Assembly (NCBI RefSeq): GCF_001905735.1
Contig: NZ_LISW01000003.1
Location: 744,341 to 808,340, forward strand
Source of the DNA: Streptomyces sp. CB01249
Lineage (GTDB): Bacteria > Actinomycetota > Actinomycetes > Streptomycetales > Streptomycetaceae
Direction of reading: 5' to 3'
Length of the DNA stretch: 64,000 nucleotides
The notes under the pieces: generated by a model
Database searches by the model: none
Seen by the model: only the letters and a program-made list of their open reading frames with translations
Told to the model about the DNA's origin: nothing
Part shown: positions 32,566 through 40,058 of the stretch, in pieces
Position numbering within the stretch: the first letter of the stretch is position 1
Layout: the number at the start of each line of letters is the position of its first letter
Made by a program: the position numbers and the translations under genes

Positions 32566-33711
32566 TCACAGGTTGCCGCGCTTCTCCTGCTCGCGCTCGA
32601 TCGCCTCGAACAGGGCCTTGAAGTTGCCCTTGCCGAAGCCCATGGAGCCGTGGCGCTCGATCATCTCGAAGAAGACGGTCGGGCGGTCCTGGACCGGCTT
32701 GGTGAAGATCTGCAGCAGGTAGCCGTCCTCGTCGCGGTCCACGAGGATCTTCAGCTCGCGCAGGGTCTCGACCGGCACCCGGGTCTCGCCGGCCCACTCG
32801 CCGAGCGTGTCGTAGTACGAGTCCGGGGTGTCCAGGAACTGCACACCGGCGGCGCGCATCGCCTTCACCGAGGCGACGATGTCGTTCGTGGCGAGCGCCA
32901 TGTGCTGGACACCGGCGGCGCCGTAGAACTCCAGGTACTCGTCGATCTGCGACTTCTTCTTCGCGATGGCCGGCTCGTTGATCGGGAACTTGACCTTGAG
33001 CGTGCCGTCCGCGACGACCTTGGACATGAGCGCGGAGTACTCGGTGGCGATGTCGTCGCCCACGAACTCCTTCATGTTCGTGAAGCCCATGACCTTGTTG
33101 TAGAACGCCACCCACTCGTTCATTTTGCCGAGCTCGACGTTGCCGACGCAGTGGTCGATGGCCTGGAAGAAGCGCTTGGCCGGCGGCTCGACGATCGGGT
33201 TGGCGGCGACGTAACCCGGCAGGTACGGGCCGTCGTAGCCGGAGCGCTCGACCAGGGTGTGGCGGGTCTTGCCGTACGTGGCGATGGCGGCGCGTACGAC
33301 GGTGCCGTGCTCGTCCTTCGTCTCGTAGGGCTCCTCGATGCCGGTGGCGCCGTGCTCGACGGCGTACGCGTACGCCGCGCGGGCGTCCGGGACCTCGATG
33401 GCGAGGTCGATCACGCCGTCGCCGTGCGCGGTGACGTGGTCCTCCAGGAAGTGGCCCCAGTCGGAGGACGCCTTCACGACGGAGGTGAGGACGAAGCGGG
33501 CGGAGCCGCTGGTCAGGACGTAGCTCGCGGTCTCGCGGCTGCCGGTCTCGGGGCCGGAGTAGGCGACCAGCTTCATGCCGAAGGCGGTCGAGTAGTAGTG
33601 CGCGGCCTGCTTGGCGTTGCCCACGGCGAAGACGACGGCGTCCATCCCCTTGACGGGGAAGGGGTCGGCCTGCCGGGACGTCTCGGGGGTGCTGTGCATC
33701 GTCTCTGTCAT
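32566..33711 (-). CDS. hppD: 4-hydroxyphenylpyruvate dioxygenase
   Basis: 381-aa Fe(II) enzyme converting 4-hydroxyphenylpyruvate to homogentisate in tyrosine catabolism. Iron ligands are visible as His in AIDHCVGNV, His in GVQHMALAT and Glu near FFEMIERHGSMGFGKGNF, which is the strongly conserved C-terminal lid. Full length. ATG 33711. An Lrp/AsnC regulator is divergent across 130 bp and is a plausible controller responding to tyrosine or phenylalanine. Confidence 0.96.
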   Translation of the reverse strand: MTETMHSTPETSRQADPFPVKGMDAVVFAVGNAKQAAHYYSTAFGMKLVAYSGPETGSRETASYVLTSGSARFVLTSVVKASSDWGHFLEDHVTAHGDGVIDLAIEVPDARAAYAYAVEHGATGIEEPYETKDEHGTVVRAAIATYGKTRHTLVERSGYDGPYLPGYVAANPIVEPPAKRFFQAIDHCVGNVELGKMNEWVAFYNKVMGFTNMKEFVGDDIATEYSALMSKVVADGTLKVKFPINEPAIAKKKSQIDEYLEFYGAAGVQHMALATNDIVASVKAMRAAGVQFLDTPDSYYDTLGEWAGETRVPVETLRELKILVDRDEDGYLLQIFTKPVQDRPTVFFEMIERHGSMGFGKGNFKALFEAIEREQEKRGNL

Positions 33712-33841
33712 GCCCAGAGGTTCCCGCCACTCCGCAAGGTGCGCAACAGTTCCCGTAATCGCTGGTCAACCTGTACAGCAGTTGGCCATGATGGCCGGAC
33801 TATCTGTACATGGTGCCCATCACACCGCCCCGGAGGCCCGC

Positions 33842-34315
33842 ATGGCGATCGACCGGCTCGACGGACGGCTCATCGTGCTGCTCGCGCGTGAACCCAGGAT
33901 CGGCGTCCTGGAGGCGTCGCGCAGGCTGGGCGTGGCACGCGGGACGGTGCAGGCCCGGCTGGACCGCCTTCAATCGAATGGCGCCATCCGCGGATTCGGC
34001 CCGGACGTCGATCCGGCGGCCCTCGGCTATCCGGTCACCGCGTTCGCGACGCTGGAGATCAAACAGGGCCAAGGCGCCGACGTACGGGCGCACTTGAGCG
34101 GCGTACCGGAGGTGCTCGAACTGCACACCACCACCGGGCACGGGGACATGCTGTGCCGGCTCGTGGCCCGGTCCAACGCGGATCTCCAGCGGGTGATCGA
34201 CCGGGTTGTCGGATTTGATGGCATTGTCCGGGCCTCCACGGCCATCGTCATGGAGAACCCCGTGCCGCTGCGCGTCATCCCGCTCGTGGAACAGGCGGCA
34301 CGCGACACCGACTGA
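33842..34315 (+). CDS. Lrp/AsnC family transcriptional regulator
   Basis: 157 aa: N-terminal winged HTH (DRLDGRLIVLLAREPRIGVLEASRRLGVARGTVQARLDRL) followed by an RAM-type ligand domain (VTAFATLEIKQGQG, EVLELHTTTGHGDMLCRLVARS). The ATG at 33842 has GGAGG five bases upstream and gives the usual length; an upstream ATG at 33788 is less likely. Diverges from hppD and is followed after only 14 bp by the OpuC-type transporter, so it could regulate either unit. Confidence 0.9.
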   Translation: MAIDRLDGRLIVLLAREPRIGVLEASRRLGVARGTVQARLDRLQSNGAIRGFGPDVDPAALGYPVTAFATLEIKQGQGADVRAHLSGVPEVLELHTTTGHGDMLCRLVARSNADLQRVIDRVVGFDGIVRASTAIVMENPVPLRVIPLVEQAARDTD

Positions 34316-34329
34316 GCCGAGGAGGACGG

Positions 34330-34977
34330 GTGAGCTTCTGGGAGTACGTGGCCAACCGTCATCAGCAGTTGCTCACCGACGCCTTCCAGCACGTCAGCGC
34401 GGTCTTCCAGTGCATGGTCATCGCGACCGTGCTCGGCGTCCTGATCGGGGTCGTCAGCTACCGCAGCGGCTGGGGCTCCTCGGTGGCGATCACCTCGACG
34501 GCGACGGTGCTCACCATCCCGTCGCTCGCCGCCATCGGTCTGCTCATCCCGCTGGTCGGCCTCGGCGTCGCCCCGACGGTGATCACGCTGACGCTGTACG
34601 GGCTGCTCCCCGTCGTCCGCAACGCGATCGTGGGCCTGCGCGGCGTCGATCCGGCCCTGGTGGACGCGGCGAAGGGCATCGGGATGTCGCGGACCGCGCG
34701 GCTGTTCAAGGTGGAGCTGCCGCTGGCCTGGCCACCGATCCTGACCGGCATCCGGGTCTCCACGCAGATGCTGATGGGGATCGCCGCCATCGCCGCGTAC
34801 GCCTCCGGGCCCGGCCTCGGCAACGAGATCTTCCGGGGCATCGCCTCGCTGGGCAGCGCCAACGCGATCAACCAGGTGCTCGCGGGCACGCTCGGCATCG
34901 TCATCCTGGCCCTGCTCTTCGACGCCGCGTACGTCCTGCTGGGCCGGCTCACCATCCCGAGGGGGATCCGTGTCTGA
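34330..34977 (+). CDS. Betaine/choline ABC transporter permease (OpuC-type), first
   Basis: 215-aa BPD-transport permease with five or six helices and the EAA-loop equivalent VDAAKGIGMSRTARLFKVELPLAWPPILTGI. The type is OpuCB/OpuCD (glycine betaine, carnitine, choline). GTG start at 34330 with GAGGACG upstream. First of four overlapping genes: it overlaps the ATPase gene by 8 nt. Confidence 0.92.
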   Translation: MSFWEYVANRHQQLLTDAFQHVSAVFQCMVIATVLGVLIGVVSYRSGWGSSVAITSTATVLTIPSLAAIGLLIPLVGLGVAPTVITLTLYGLLPVVRNAIVGLRGVDPALVDAAKGIGMSRTARLFKVELPLAWPPILTGIRVSTQMLMGIAAIAAYASGPGLGNEIFRGIASLGSANAINQVLAGTLGIVILALLFDAAYVLLGRLTIPRGIRV

Positions 34978-36226
34978 GACCGCGACCGAGACCGTGCCGG
35001 AGCCGGTGGCCACCTCCGGCGCCGCCATCCAGCTGGAGAACCTGTCCAAGCGCTACCCGGGCAACCCGAACCCCGCGGTGGAGAACGTCTCCATGGAGAT
35101 CAAGGCGGGCGAGACCGTGATCTTCGTGGGTCCGTCCGGCTGCGGGAAGTCCACCACGCTGAAGATGATCAACCGGCTGATCGAGCCCACCTCGGGCCGC
35201 ATCCGGATCGACGACGAGGACGTCACCGACATCGACCCGGTGAAGCTGCGCCGGAAGATCGGGTACGCGATCCAGTCCTCCGGGCTCTTCCCGCACATGA
35301 CGGTCGCCGAGAACATCGCCCTGGTCCCGAAGATGGTCGGCTGGTCCAAGTCCCGGGTGAAGGACCGGGTGGAGGAGATGCTCGACCTGGTCGGGCTCGA
35401 CCCGCGCGAGTTCCACGGCCGCTATCCGCGCGCCCTCTCCGGCGGCCAGCAGCAGCGCGTGGGCGTGGCCCGGGCGCTGGCCGCCGACCCGCCGGTGCTC
35501 CTGATGGACGAGCCGTTCGGCGCGGTCGACCCGATCACCCGCGACCACCTCCAGGACGAGCTGATCCGGCTCCAGCACGAGCTGCACAAGACGATCGTCT
35601 TCGTCACCCACGACTTCGACGAGGCGATCAAGCTGGGCGACCGGATCGCCGTACTGCGCGAGCGCTCGCACATCGCGCAGTTCGACACCCCGGAAGCCAT
35701 CCTCACCAACCCGACCGACGACTTCGTCTCCGGCTTCGTCGGCGCGGGCGCGGCCCTGAAGCGGCTCAACCTGACCCGGGTGCGCGAGGTGGAGATCGCC
35801 GACTTCCCGACCGTGACCGTGGACGACCCGCTCCAGTCGATCTTCAACAAGCTGCGCAGCGGCTCGCACAACGAGCTGCTGATGCTGGACCGCCGGGGCC
35901 GCCCCTACAAATGGCTGCGGCGCGGCGACCTGATGCGCGCCCGGGGCTCCCTGGCCCGCGCCGGACAGCTGGTCCACGACACGGTGACCCGGGACGCGAC
36001 CCTGCACGACGCGCTGGAGGCGGTGCTCACCGACAGCGGCGGGCGGGTCGCGGTGACCGGGCGGCGCGGCGAGTTCACCGGGGTGGTGGACATGCACACC
36101 CTGATGAACTCGGTGCACGAGCTCCTGGAGGCGGACCGGCTGGCCGCCATCGAGCACCAGCACGACCTGGAGGAGCTGCGCGTCCACCAGACCTCCGAGG
36201 AGCTGGAGGGCGGTGCGGGCGCATGA
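34970..36226 (+). CDS. Betaine/choline ABC transporter ATPase with CBS domains (OpuCA-type)
   Basis: 418 aa. Walker A GPSGCGKST (54-62), signature LSGGQQQR, Walker B VLLMDEP and switch VTHD are intact. The C-terminal ~140 residues form a CBS pair, the part that senses ionic strength in osmoregulated OpuA-type transporters. Start GTG 34970 within the end of the permease gene; stop overlaps the next gene's ATG (ATGA). Confidence 0.94.
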   Translation: MSETATETVPEPVATSGAAIQLENLSKRYPGNPNPAVENVSMEIKAGETVIFVGPSGCGKSTTLKMINRLIEPTSGRIRIDDEDVTDIDPVKLRRKIGYAIQSSGLFPHMTVAENIALVPKMVGWSKSRVKDRVEEMLDLVGLDPREFHGRYPRALSGGQQQRVGVARALAADPPVLLMDEPFGAVDPITRDHLQDELIRLQHELHKTIVFVTHDFDEAIKLGDRIAVLRERSHIAQFDTPEAILTNPTDDFVSGFVGAGAALKRLNLTRVREVEIADFPTVTVDDPLQSIFNKLRSGSHNELLMLDRRGRPYKWLRRGDLMRARGSLARAGQLVHDTVTRDATLHDALEAVLTDSGGRVAVTGRRGEFTGVVDMHTLMNSVHELLEADRLAAIEHQHDLEELRVHQTSEELEGGAGA

Positions 36227-37104
36227 CCCCCGACTCCCCCTCCGGTTCCTCCCGCGCACCGGGACGCGACCGGCCGCCGGGCGAGCACGATGTGAAGGGG
36301 CACGCCTTCCGCGACGAGGAGGCGGAGGAGGAGCTGCGGCCCGCCCCGCAGTCGCGGAAACCGGCGCGCCGGATCACCTGGCGGAAGCTGGTGGTGCTCC
36401 CGGCGGTCCTCGCGGTCGTGCTGGTCCTCACGTACGTCTGGATCGAGAACGTGCACCTGGACTCGATCGCGGAGAACTCGATCGCCGGTGACACGGTCGA
36501 GGTGCGCTGGTGGCAGCACGTGAAGCTGACCGCGATCTCCACCTTCTGGGTGCTGATCATCGCCATTCCGCTGGGCATCGCGCTCACCCGGCGCGGCCTG
36601 AGCAAGGCCGCCCCCGTGGTCACGGCGATCGCCAACATCGGGCAGGCGACCCCGGCGATCGGTCTGCTGGCGCTGCTGGTGATCTGGCTCGGCATCGGCC
36701 CGTCGACCGCGATCACCGGCATGGTGATCTACGCGGTGCTGCCGGTGCTGTCCAACACGGTCGCCGGTCTCAAGGCGATCGAGCCGAACATGGTGGAGGC
36801 CGCGCGCGGCATCGGGATGTCGGCCATGGGCACCCTGACCCGGGTCGAGCTCCCGCTCGCCGTCCCGCTGATCCTGGCCGGGGTCCGGACCGCGCTCGTG
36901 CTGAACGTGGGCACGGCGACCCTGGCGACCTTCGGGGGCGGCGGCGGGCTCGGCGACCTGATCACCTCGGGCATCCAGACCCAGCGCATGCCGGTCCTGG
37001 TGCTCGGCTCGGTCCTGACCGTGGTGCTGGCGCTCCTGGTGGACTGGCTGGCCTCGCTGGCCGAGGTGGCGCTGACCCCGCGCGGCCTGGAGGTGGTGCG
37101 ATGA
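36223..37104 (+). CDS. Betaine/choline ABC transporter permease (OpuC-type), second
   Basis: 293 aa. It differs from the first permease by a ~60-residue charged cytoplasmic N-terminus (GEHDVKGHAFRDEEAEEELR) before the first helix. The EAA-type loop is VEAARGIGMSAMGTLTRVELPLAVPLILAG. Two non-identical permeases are normal for OpuC systems. ATG 36223 overlaps the ATPase stop, and its own stop overlaps the binding-protein start at 37101. Confidence 0.92.
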   Translation: MTPDSPSGSSRAPGRDRPPGEHDVKGHAFRDEEAEEELRPAPQSRKPARRITWRKLVVLPAVLAVVLVLTYVWIENVHLDSIAENSIAGDTVEVRWWQHVKLTAISTFWVLIIAIPLGIALTRRGLSKAAPVVTAIANIGQATPAIGLLALLVIWLGIGPSTAITGMVIYAVLPVLSNTVAGLKAIEPNMVEAARGIGMSAMGTLTRVELPLAVPLILAGVRTALVLNVGTATLATFGGGGGLGDLITSGIQTQRMPVLVLGSVLTVVLALLVDWLASLAEVALTPRGLEVVR

Positions 37105-38078
37105 GGACGCGGATGCGCGGGGCTCTCGCGGCAGGGGCCGCGCTCTCCCTGGTGCTGGCCGGGTGCGGGCTGAAGAGCGGGTCCCCGATGGTGGACGACG
37201 TGGTGCCCGGGTCGGTCGGGCAGGGGCAGCCGCTGGACGGCGCGTCGCTGACCGTCACCTCGAAGAACTTCAGCGAGAACATCATCCTGGGCCAGATGAT
37301 CGGGCTGATCTTCAAGGCGGCCGGGGCGGAGGTCCTGGACCGGACGAACCTGCCGAGCTCGATCAGCGCCCGCGAGGCGGTCATCCAGGGCGACGCGGAC
37401 GCCGAGTACGAGTACACGGGCACCGGCTGGATCACGTACCTCGGGCACGCGAAGCCGATCACGGACCCGATGGAGCAGTGGCGGGCGGTGCGCGACGCGG
37501 ACCTGAAGAACGGGGTGACCTGGCTGAAGCCGTCCACCCTCAACAACACGTACGCGCTCGCCATCAGCCGGAAGAACAACGCCAAGTACCACCTGAAGAC
37601 GCTCTCGGACGTCGCCGACCTGGCGAAGAAGAACCCCTCGGCGGTGACGGTCTGCGTCGAGAACGAGTTCGCCTCGCGCGACGACGGGCTGCCCGGCATG
37701 GAGAAGGCGTACGGGATGTCCCTGCCGGCGTCCAACATCAAGAAGATGGACGCGGGGATCATCTACACCCAGGTCTCCAAGTCCGACTCCTGCCTGCTCG
37801 GCGAGGTCTTCACGACGGACGGGCGGATCAGGGCGATGAACCTGGACGTGCTGGAGGACAACAAGCACTTCTTCCCCAACTACAACGCGGCGCCCGTGGT
37901 GCACACCCCGACGCTGGAGAAGTACCCCGAGATCGCGGGCCTCCTCGACCCGCTCAGCAAGCGGCTGAACACGGAGGTCGCCCAGGTGCTGAACGCCCGG
38001 GTGGACGTGGACGGGCAGGACCCGCACGAGGTGGCGAAGGACTGGCTGATCGAGGAGGGGTTCATCAAGGAGGGCTGA
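37101..38078 (+). CDS. Betaine/choline ABC transporter substrate-binding lipoprotein (OpuCC-type)
   Basis: 325-aa lipoprotein with lipobox LAGC (Cys22). The mature OpuAC-fold domain has LTVTSKNFSENIILGQMIGLIF, YEYTGTGWITYLGH and CLLGEVFTTDGRI. It captures quaternary-ammonium solutes outside the cell and delivers them to the two permeases. Last gene of the operon, coupled by ATGA. Ligand identity (betaine versus choline or carnitine) is not readable by eye. Confidence 0.93.
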   Translation: MRTRMRGALAAGAALSLVLAGCGLKSGSPMVDDVVPGSVGQGQPLDGASLTVTSKNFSENIILGQMIGLIFKAAGAEVLDRTNLPSSISAREAVIQGDADAEYEYTGTGWITYLGHAKPITDPMEQWRAVRDADLKNGVTWLKPSTLNNTYALAISRKNNAKYHLKTLSDVADLAKKNPSAVTVCVENEFASRDDGLPGMEKAYGMSLPASNIKKMDAGIIYTQVSKSDSCLLGEVFTTDGRIRAMNLDVLEDNKHFFPNYNAAPVVHTPTLEKYPEIAGLLDPLSKRLNTEVAQVLNARVDVDGQDPHEVAKDWLIEEGFIKEG

Positions 38079-38106
38079 CGGCCCCGGCCCGGCCCCGGCC
38101 CCCCGG

Positions 38107-38880
38107 TCAGCAGCTGGGGATCTTGCCGCCCCGGTCCAGGGCCCGCAGGGAGTTCACCGCGTCCTTCAGCGTGGTGACCGGGATCAGCCGCAGGCCCTTC
38201 GGCAGCTCGGACTTCGCCTCGGAGCACTCCGCCTTCGGTACGAGGAAGACGGTCGCCCCGTCCCGCCGGGCCGCCTGCGTCTTGAGCGAGACCCCGCCGA
38301 CCGCGCCGACCTTGCCGTCCGCCTCGATGGTTCCCGTGCCCGCGATGGTGCGGCCGCCGGTGAGGTCGCCGCCCGAGCCGTCGCCGTCCAGCTTGTCCAC
38401 GATGCCGAGGGCGAAGAACAGCCCGGCGCTGGGGCCGCCGATGTCCGCCAGGTGCAGGGTGACGTCGACGGAGCCGGGCTTGCGGTCCAGGTAGTTCAGC
38501 GCGGCGTCGACGGCGGCGTCCTGGGACTCCGCCATGTCGTCCAGGTTGTGCTTCTCGATCTCCTTCTCGGAGCCGCCCGTCGGATAGACGGAGTCGCGCG
38601 GCAGCACGGCCCGGTCCGTACGGAACCAGCTGTCCACGACGTCCTTGATGCCGACGTCCGCCTTCGGGCCCGTCGCCACGATCGTCGTCATCCGCAGCTC
38701 GCCCTTGGTGGGGCGGGTGGGCGTGCCCTCGATGCTGATCACGGGGGTGCCGTGGTCGTCCCCGAGCACGTCCGCGGTCGTCCCGGGCTGCGCCAGCGTG
38801 AACGGCAGCGGTGCGAAGGCGGCTACGCCGAGGAGGGCGACGACGGGGAGGGCGGCGAGGGCCAGGCGCTGTTTGGACAC
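38107..38880 (-). CDS. Secreted/membrane-anchored Lon-type (S16) protease domain protein
   Basis: 257 aa: an N-terminal signal anchor (RLALAALPVVALLGVAAFAPLPF), then a domain ending in a Lon peptidase core. The catalytic Ser is in DIGGPSAGLFFALG; the candidate Lys follows IAGTGTIEADGKVGAVGGVSLK. There is no ATPase and no clear PDZ domain, unlike the longer YlbL group. Probably a periplasm-side protease of unknown substrate. GTG start at 38880. It converges with the OpuC operon; IclR lies upstream. Confidence 0.85.
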   Translation of the reverse strand: MSKQRLALAALPVVALLGVAAFAPLPFTLAQPGTTADVLGDDHGTPVISIEGTPTRPTKGELRMTTIVATGPKADVGIKDVVDSWFRTDRAVLPRDSVYPTGGSEKEIEKHNLDDMAESQDAAVDAALNYLDRKPGSVDVTLHLADIGGPSAGLFFALGIVDKLDGDGSGGDLTGGRTIAGTGTIEADGKVGAVGGVSLKTQAARRDGATVFLVPKAECSEAKSELPKGLRLIPVTTLKDAVNSLRALDRGGKIPSC

Positions 38881-38950
38881 CGGGCCAATCTAACGTGCGG
38901 CCCGCCCGCCGCCTCGGGCCACCAAGGGCGCCGGTCCCCGGCCAACCGGT

Positions 38951-38978
38951 TCCGTCCTCAAACGCCGGACGGGCTGGG
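38951..38978. repeat. Intergenic copy of the palindromic repeat core
   Basis: TCCGTCCTCAAACGCCGGAC followed by GGGCTGGG. The same sequence forms the arms of the element inside the RDD gene at 28196-28302. Single arm only, located between the S16 gene start and the IclR stop. Confidence 0.75.
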
Positions 38979-38982
38979 TTTC

Positions 38983-39624
38983 TCAGCGCAACGCATCCGC
39001 TACCTCCCGGGCCGCGTCCACCACCCGGGGGCCCACCCGCTCCGGGACGGAGTCCGCCAGCATGACGACGCCGACGCTCCCCTCCACCCCCGTCACGCCC
39101 ATGAGCGCCGCGGCCGCTCCGGACGCACCCGCTTCGAGTTCGCCGTGGGTGAGGGTGAAGGCGGTCTCGCCCACCGGCTTCTGGCGGGCGGCGAGGATCG
39201 CCCGGCCCGCGGCGCCCCGGTCCAGCGGGTGGCGGAAGCCCGCCCGGTAGGCCACGTGGTAGTCGGTCCAGGTCGGTTCGACCACCGCGACCGCCAGCGC
39301 GTCGGAGCCGTCGACCAGGGTGAGGTGGGCGGTGGCCCCGATGTCCTCGGCCAGCGAACGCAGCGCCGGAAGCGCCGCCTCCCGGACGAGGGGGTGGACC
39401 TGGCGGCCCAGCCGCAGGACGCCGAGACCGACGCGGGCGCGGCCACCCAAGTCACGGCGTATCAGGGCGTGTTGCTCCAGCGTGGCGAGCAGACGGTAGA
39501 CCACGGTGCGGTTGACGCCGAGTTTGTTGGACAACTCGGTGACCGTCAGGCCGTGGTCGGTGTCGGCGAGCAGTTTGAGGACTCTCAGTCCTCGGTCGAG
39601 CGTCTGGGAGGTCTCCGCTGTCAC
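38983..39624 (-). CDS. IclR family transcriptional regulator
   Basis: 213 aa: N-terminal winged HTH (TLDRGLRVLKLLADTDHGLTVTELSNKLGVNRTVVYRLLATL) and a C-terminal effector domain (ALRSLAEDIGATAHLTLVDG, PLDRGAAGRAILAARQ). Slightly short for the family (~250). GTG start at 39624 follows GGAGAGG. No metabolic operon is adjacent, so the target is unknown; autoregulation is likely. Confidence 0.88.
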   Translation of the reverse strand: MTAETSQTLDRGLRVLKLLADTDHGLTVTELSNKLGVNRTVVYRLLATLEQHALIRRDLGGRARVGLGVLRLGRQVHPLVREAALPALRSLAEDIGATAHLTLVDGSDALAVAVVEPTWTDYHVAYRAGFRHPLDRGAAGRAILAARQKPVGETAFTLTHGELEAGASGAAAALMGVTGVEGSVGVVMLADSVPERVGPRVVDAAREVADALR

Positions 39625-40003
39625 GACGCCCTCTCCTCCGTGGTGAGCGGCCGCGGCTGTCCCGTGGAATGTGCGCCACCGGTCCCGGGGGCGACGCACG
39701 GAGAGGCCGCCGGCCTGGCCAAGGCACCGGCTGCGCTCCGCGGCGGCGTTGCCACGGGGCGTTCACATTTTTTGGACAGTAGCGAGCGAGTCCGCTCAGC
39801 GGAAGCCCTCGTCCAGAATCCGGTCTCCCTCAAAAACCCGGTTGCGCCGCACGAGCATAAGTGCCGGTCAGCGGCGCGCGGACCGTTCATCGCGCATCTA
39901 CGCGCGTCCAGGTCGGCCGACTCTCCCGCGACGCTGCGTAGACGGGATGTGAACCACGGTTAACTCACCGTGAAAAATTTTCGGCCGATTCATTGATCGA
40001 CAA
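39625..40003. other. Intergenic region upstream of iclR
   Basis: 379 bp containing the iclR promoter. It includes an AT-rich run near 39769 and GAAAAATTTTC at 39973-39983. Open frames here lack coding bias. No repeat or RNA recognised. Confidence 0.5.
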
Positions 40004-40040
40004 GGCCCCGGCACCCTCTCGATGAGGGCGTGCCGGGGCC
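40004..40040 (-). terminator. Terminator after the DEAD/DEAH helicase gene
   Basis: 11-bp stem (40004-40014 with 40030-40040) whose 15-nt loop can pair further (CCCTC with GAGGG). Begins 18 bp past the helicase stop. Confidence 0.85.
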
Positions 40041-40058
40041 TGTGGTGCCGTACGCGGG

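Noticed and set aside
39973..39983. GAAAAATTTTC as a Zur-like operator
   Set aside because: Too short and only partly matches TGAAAATGATTTTCA; no zinc-related gene adjoins it.
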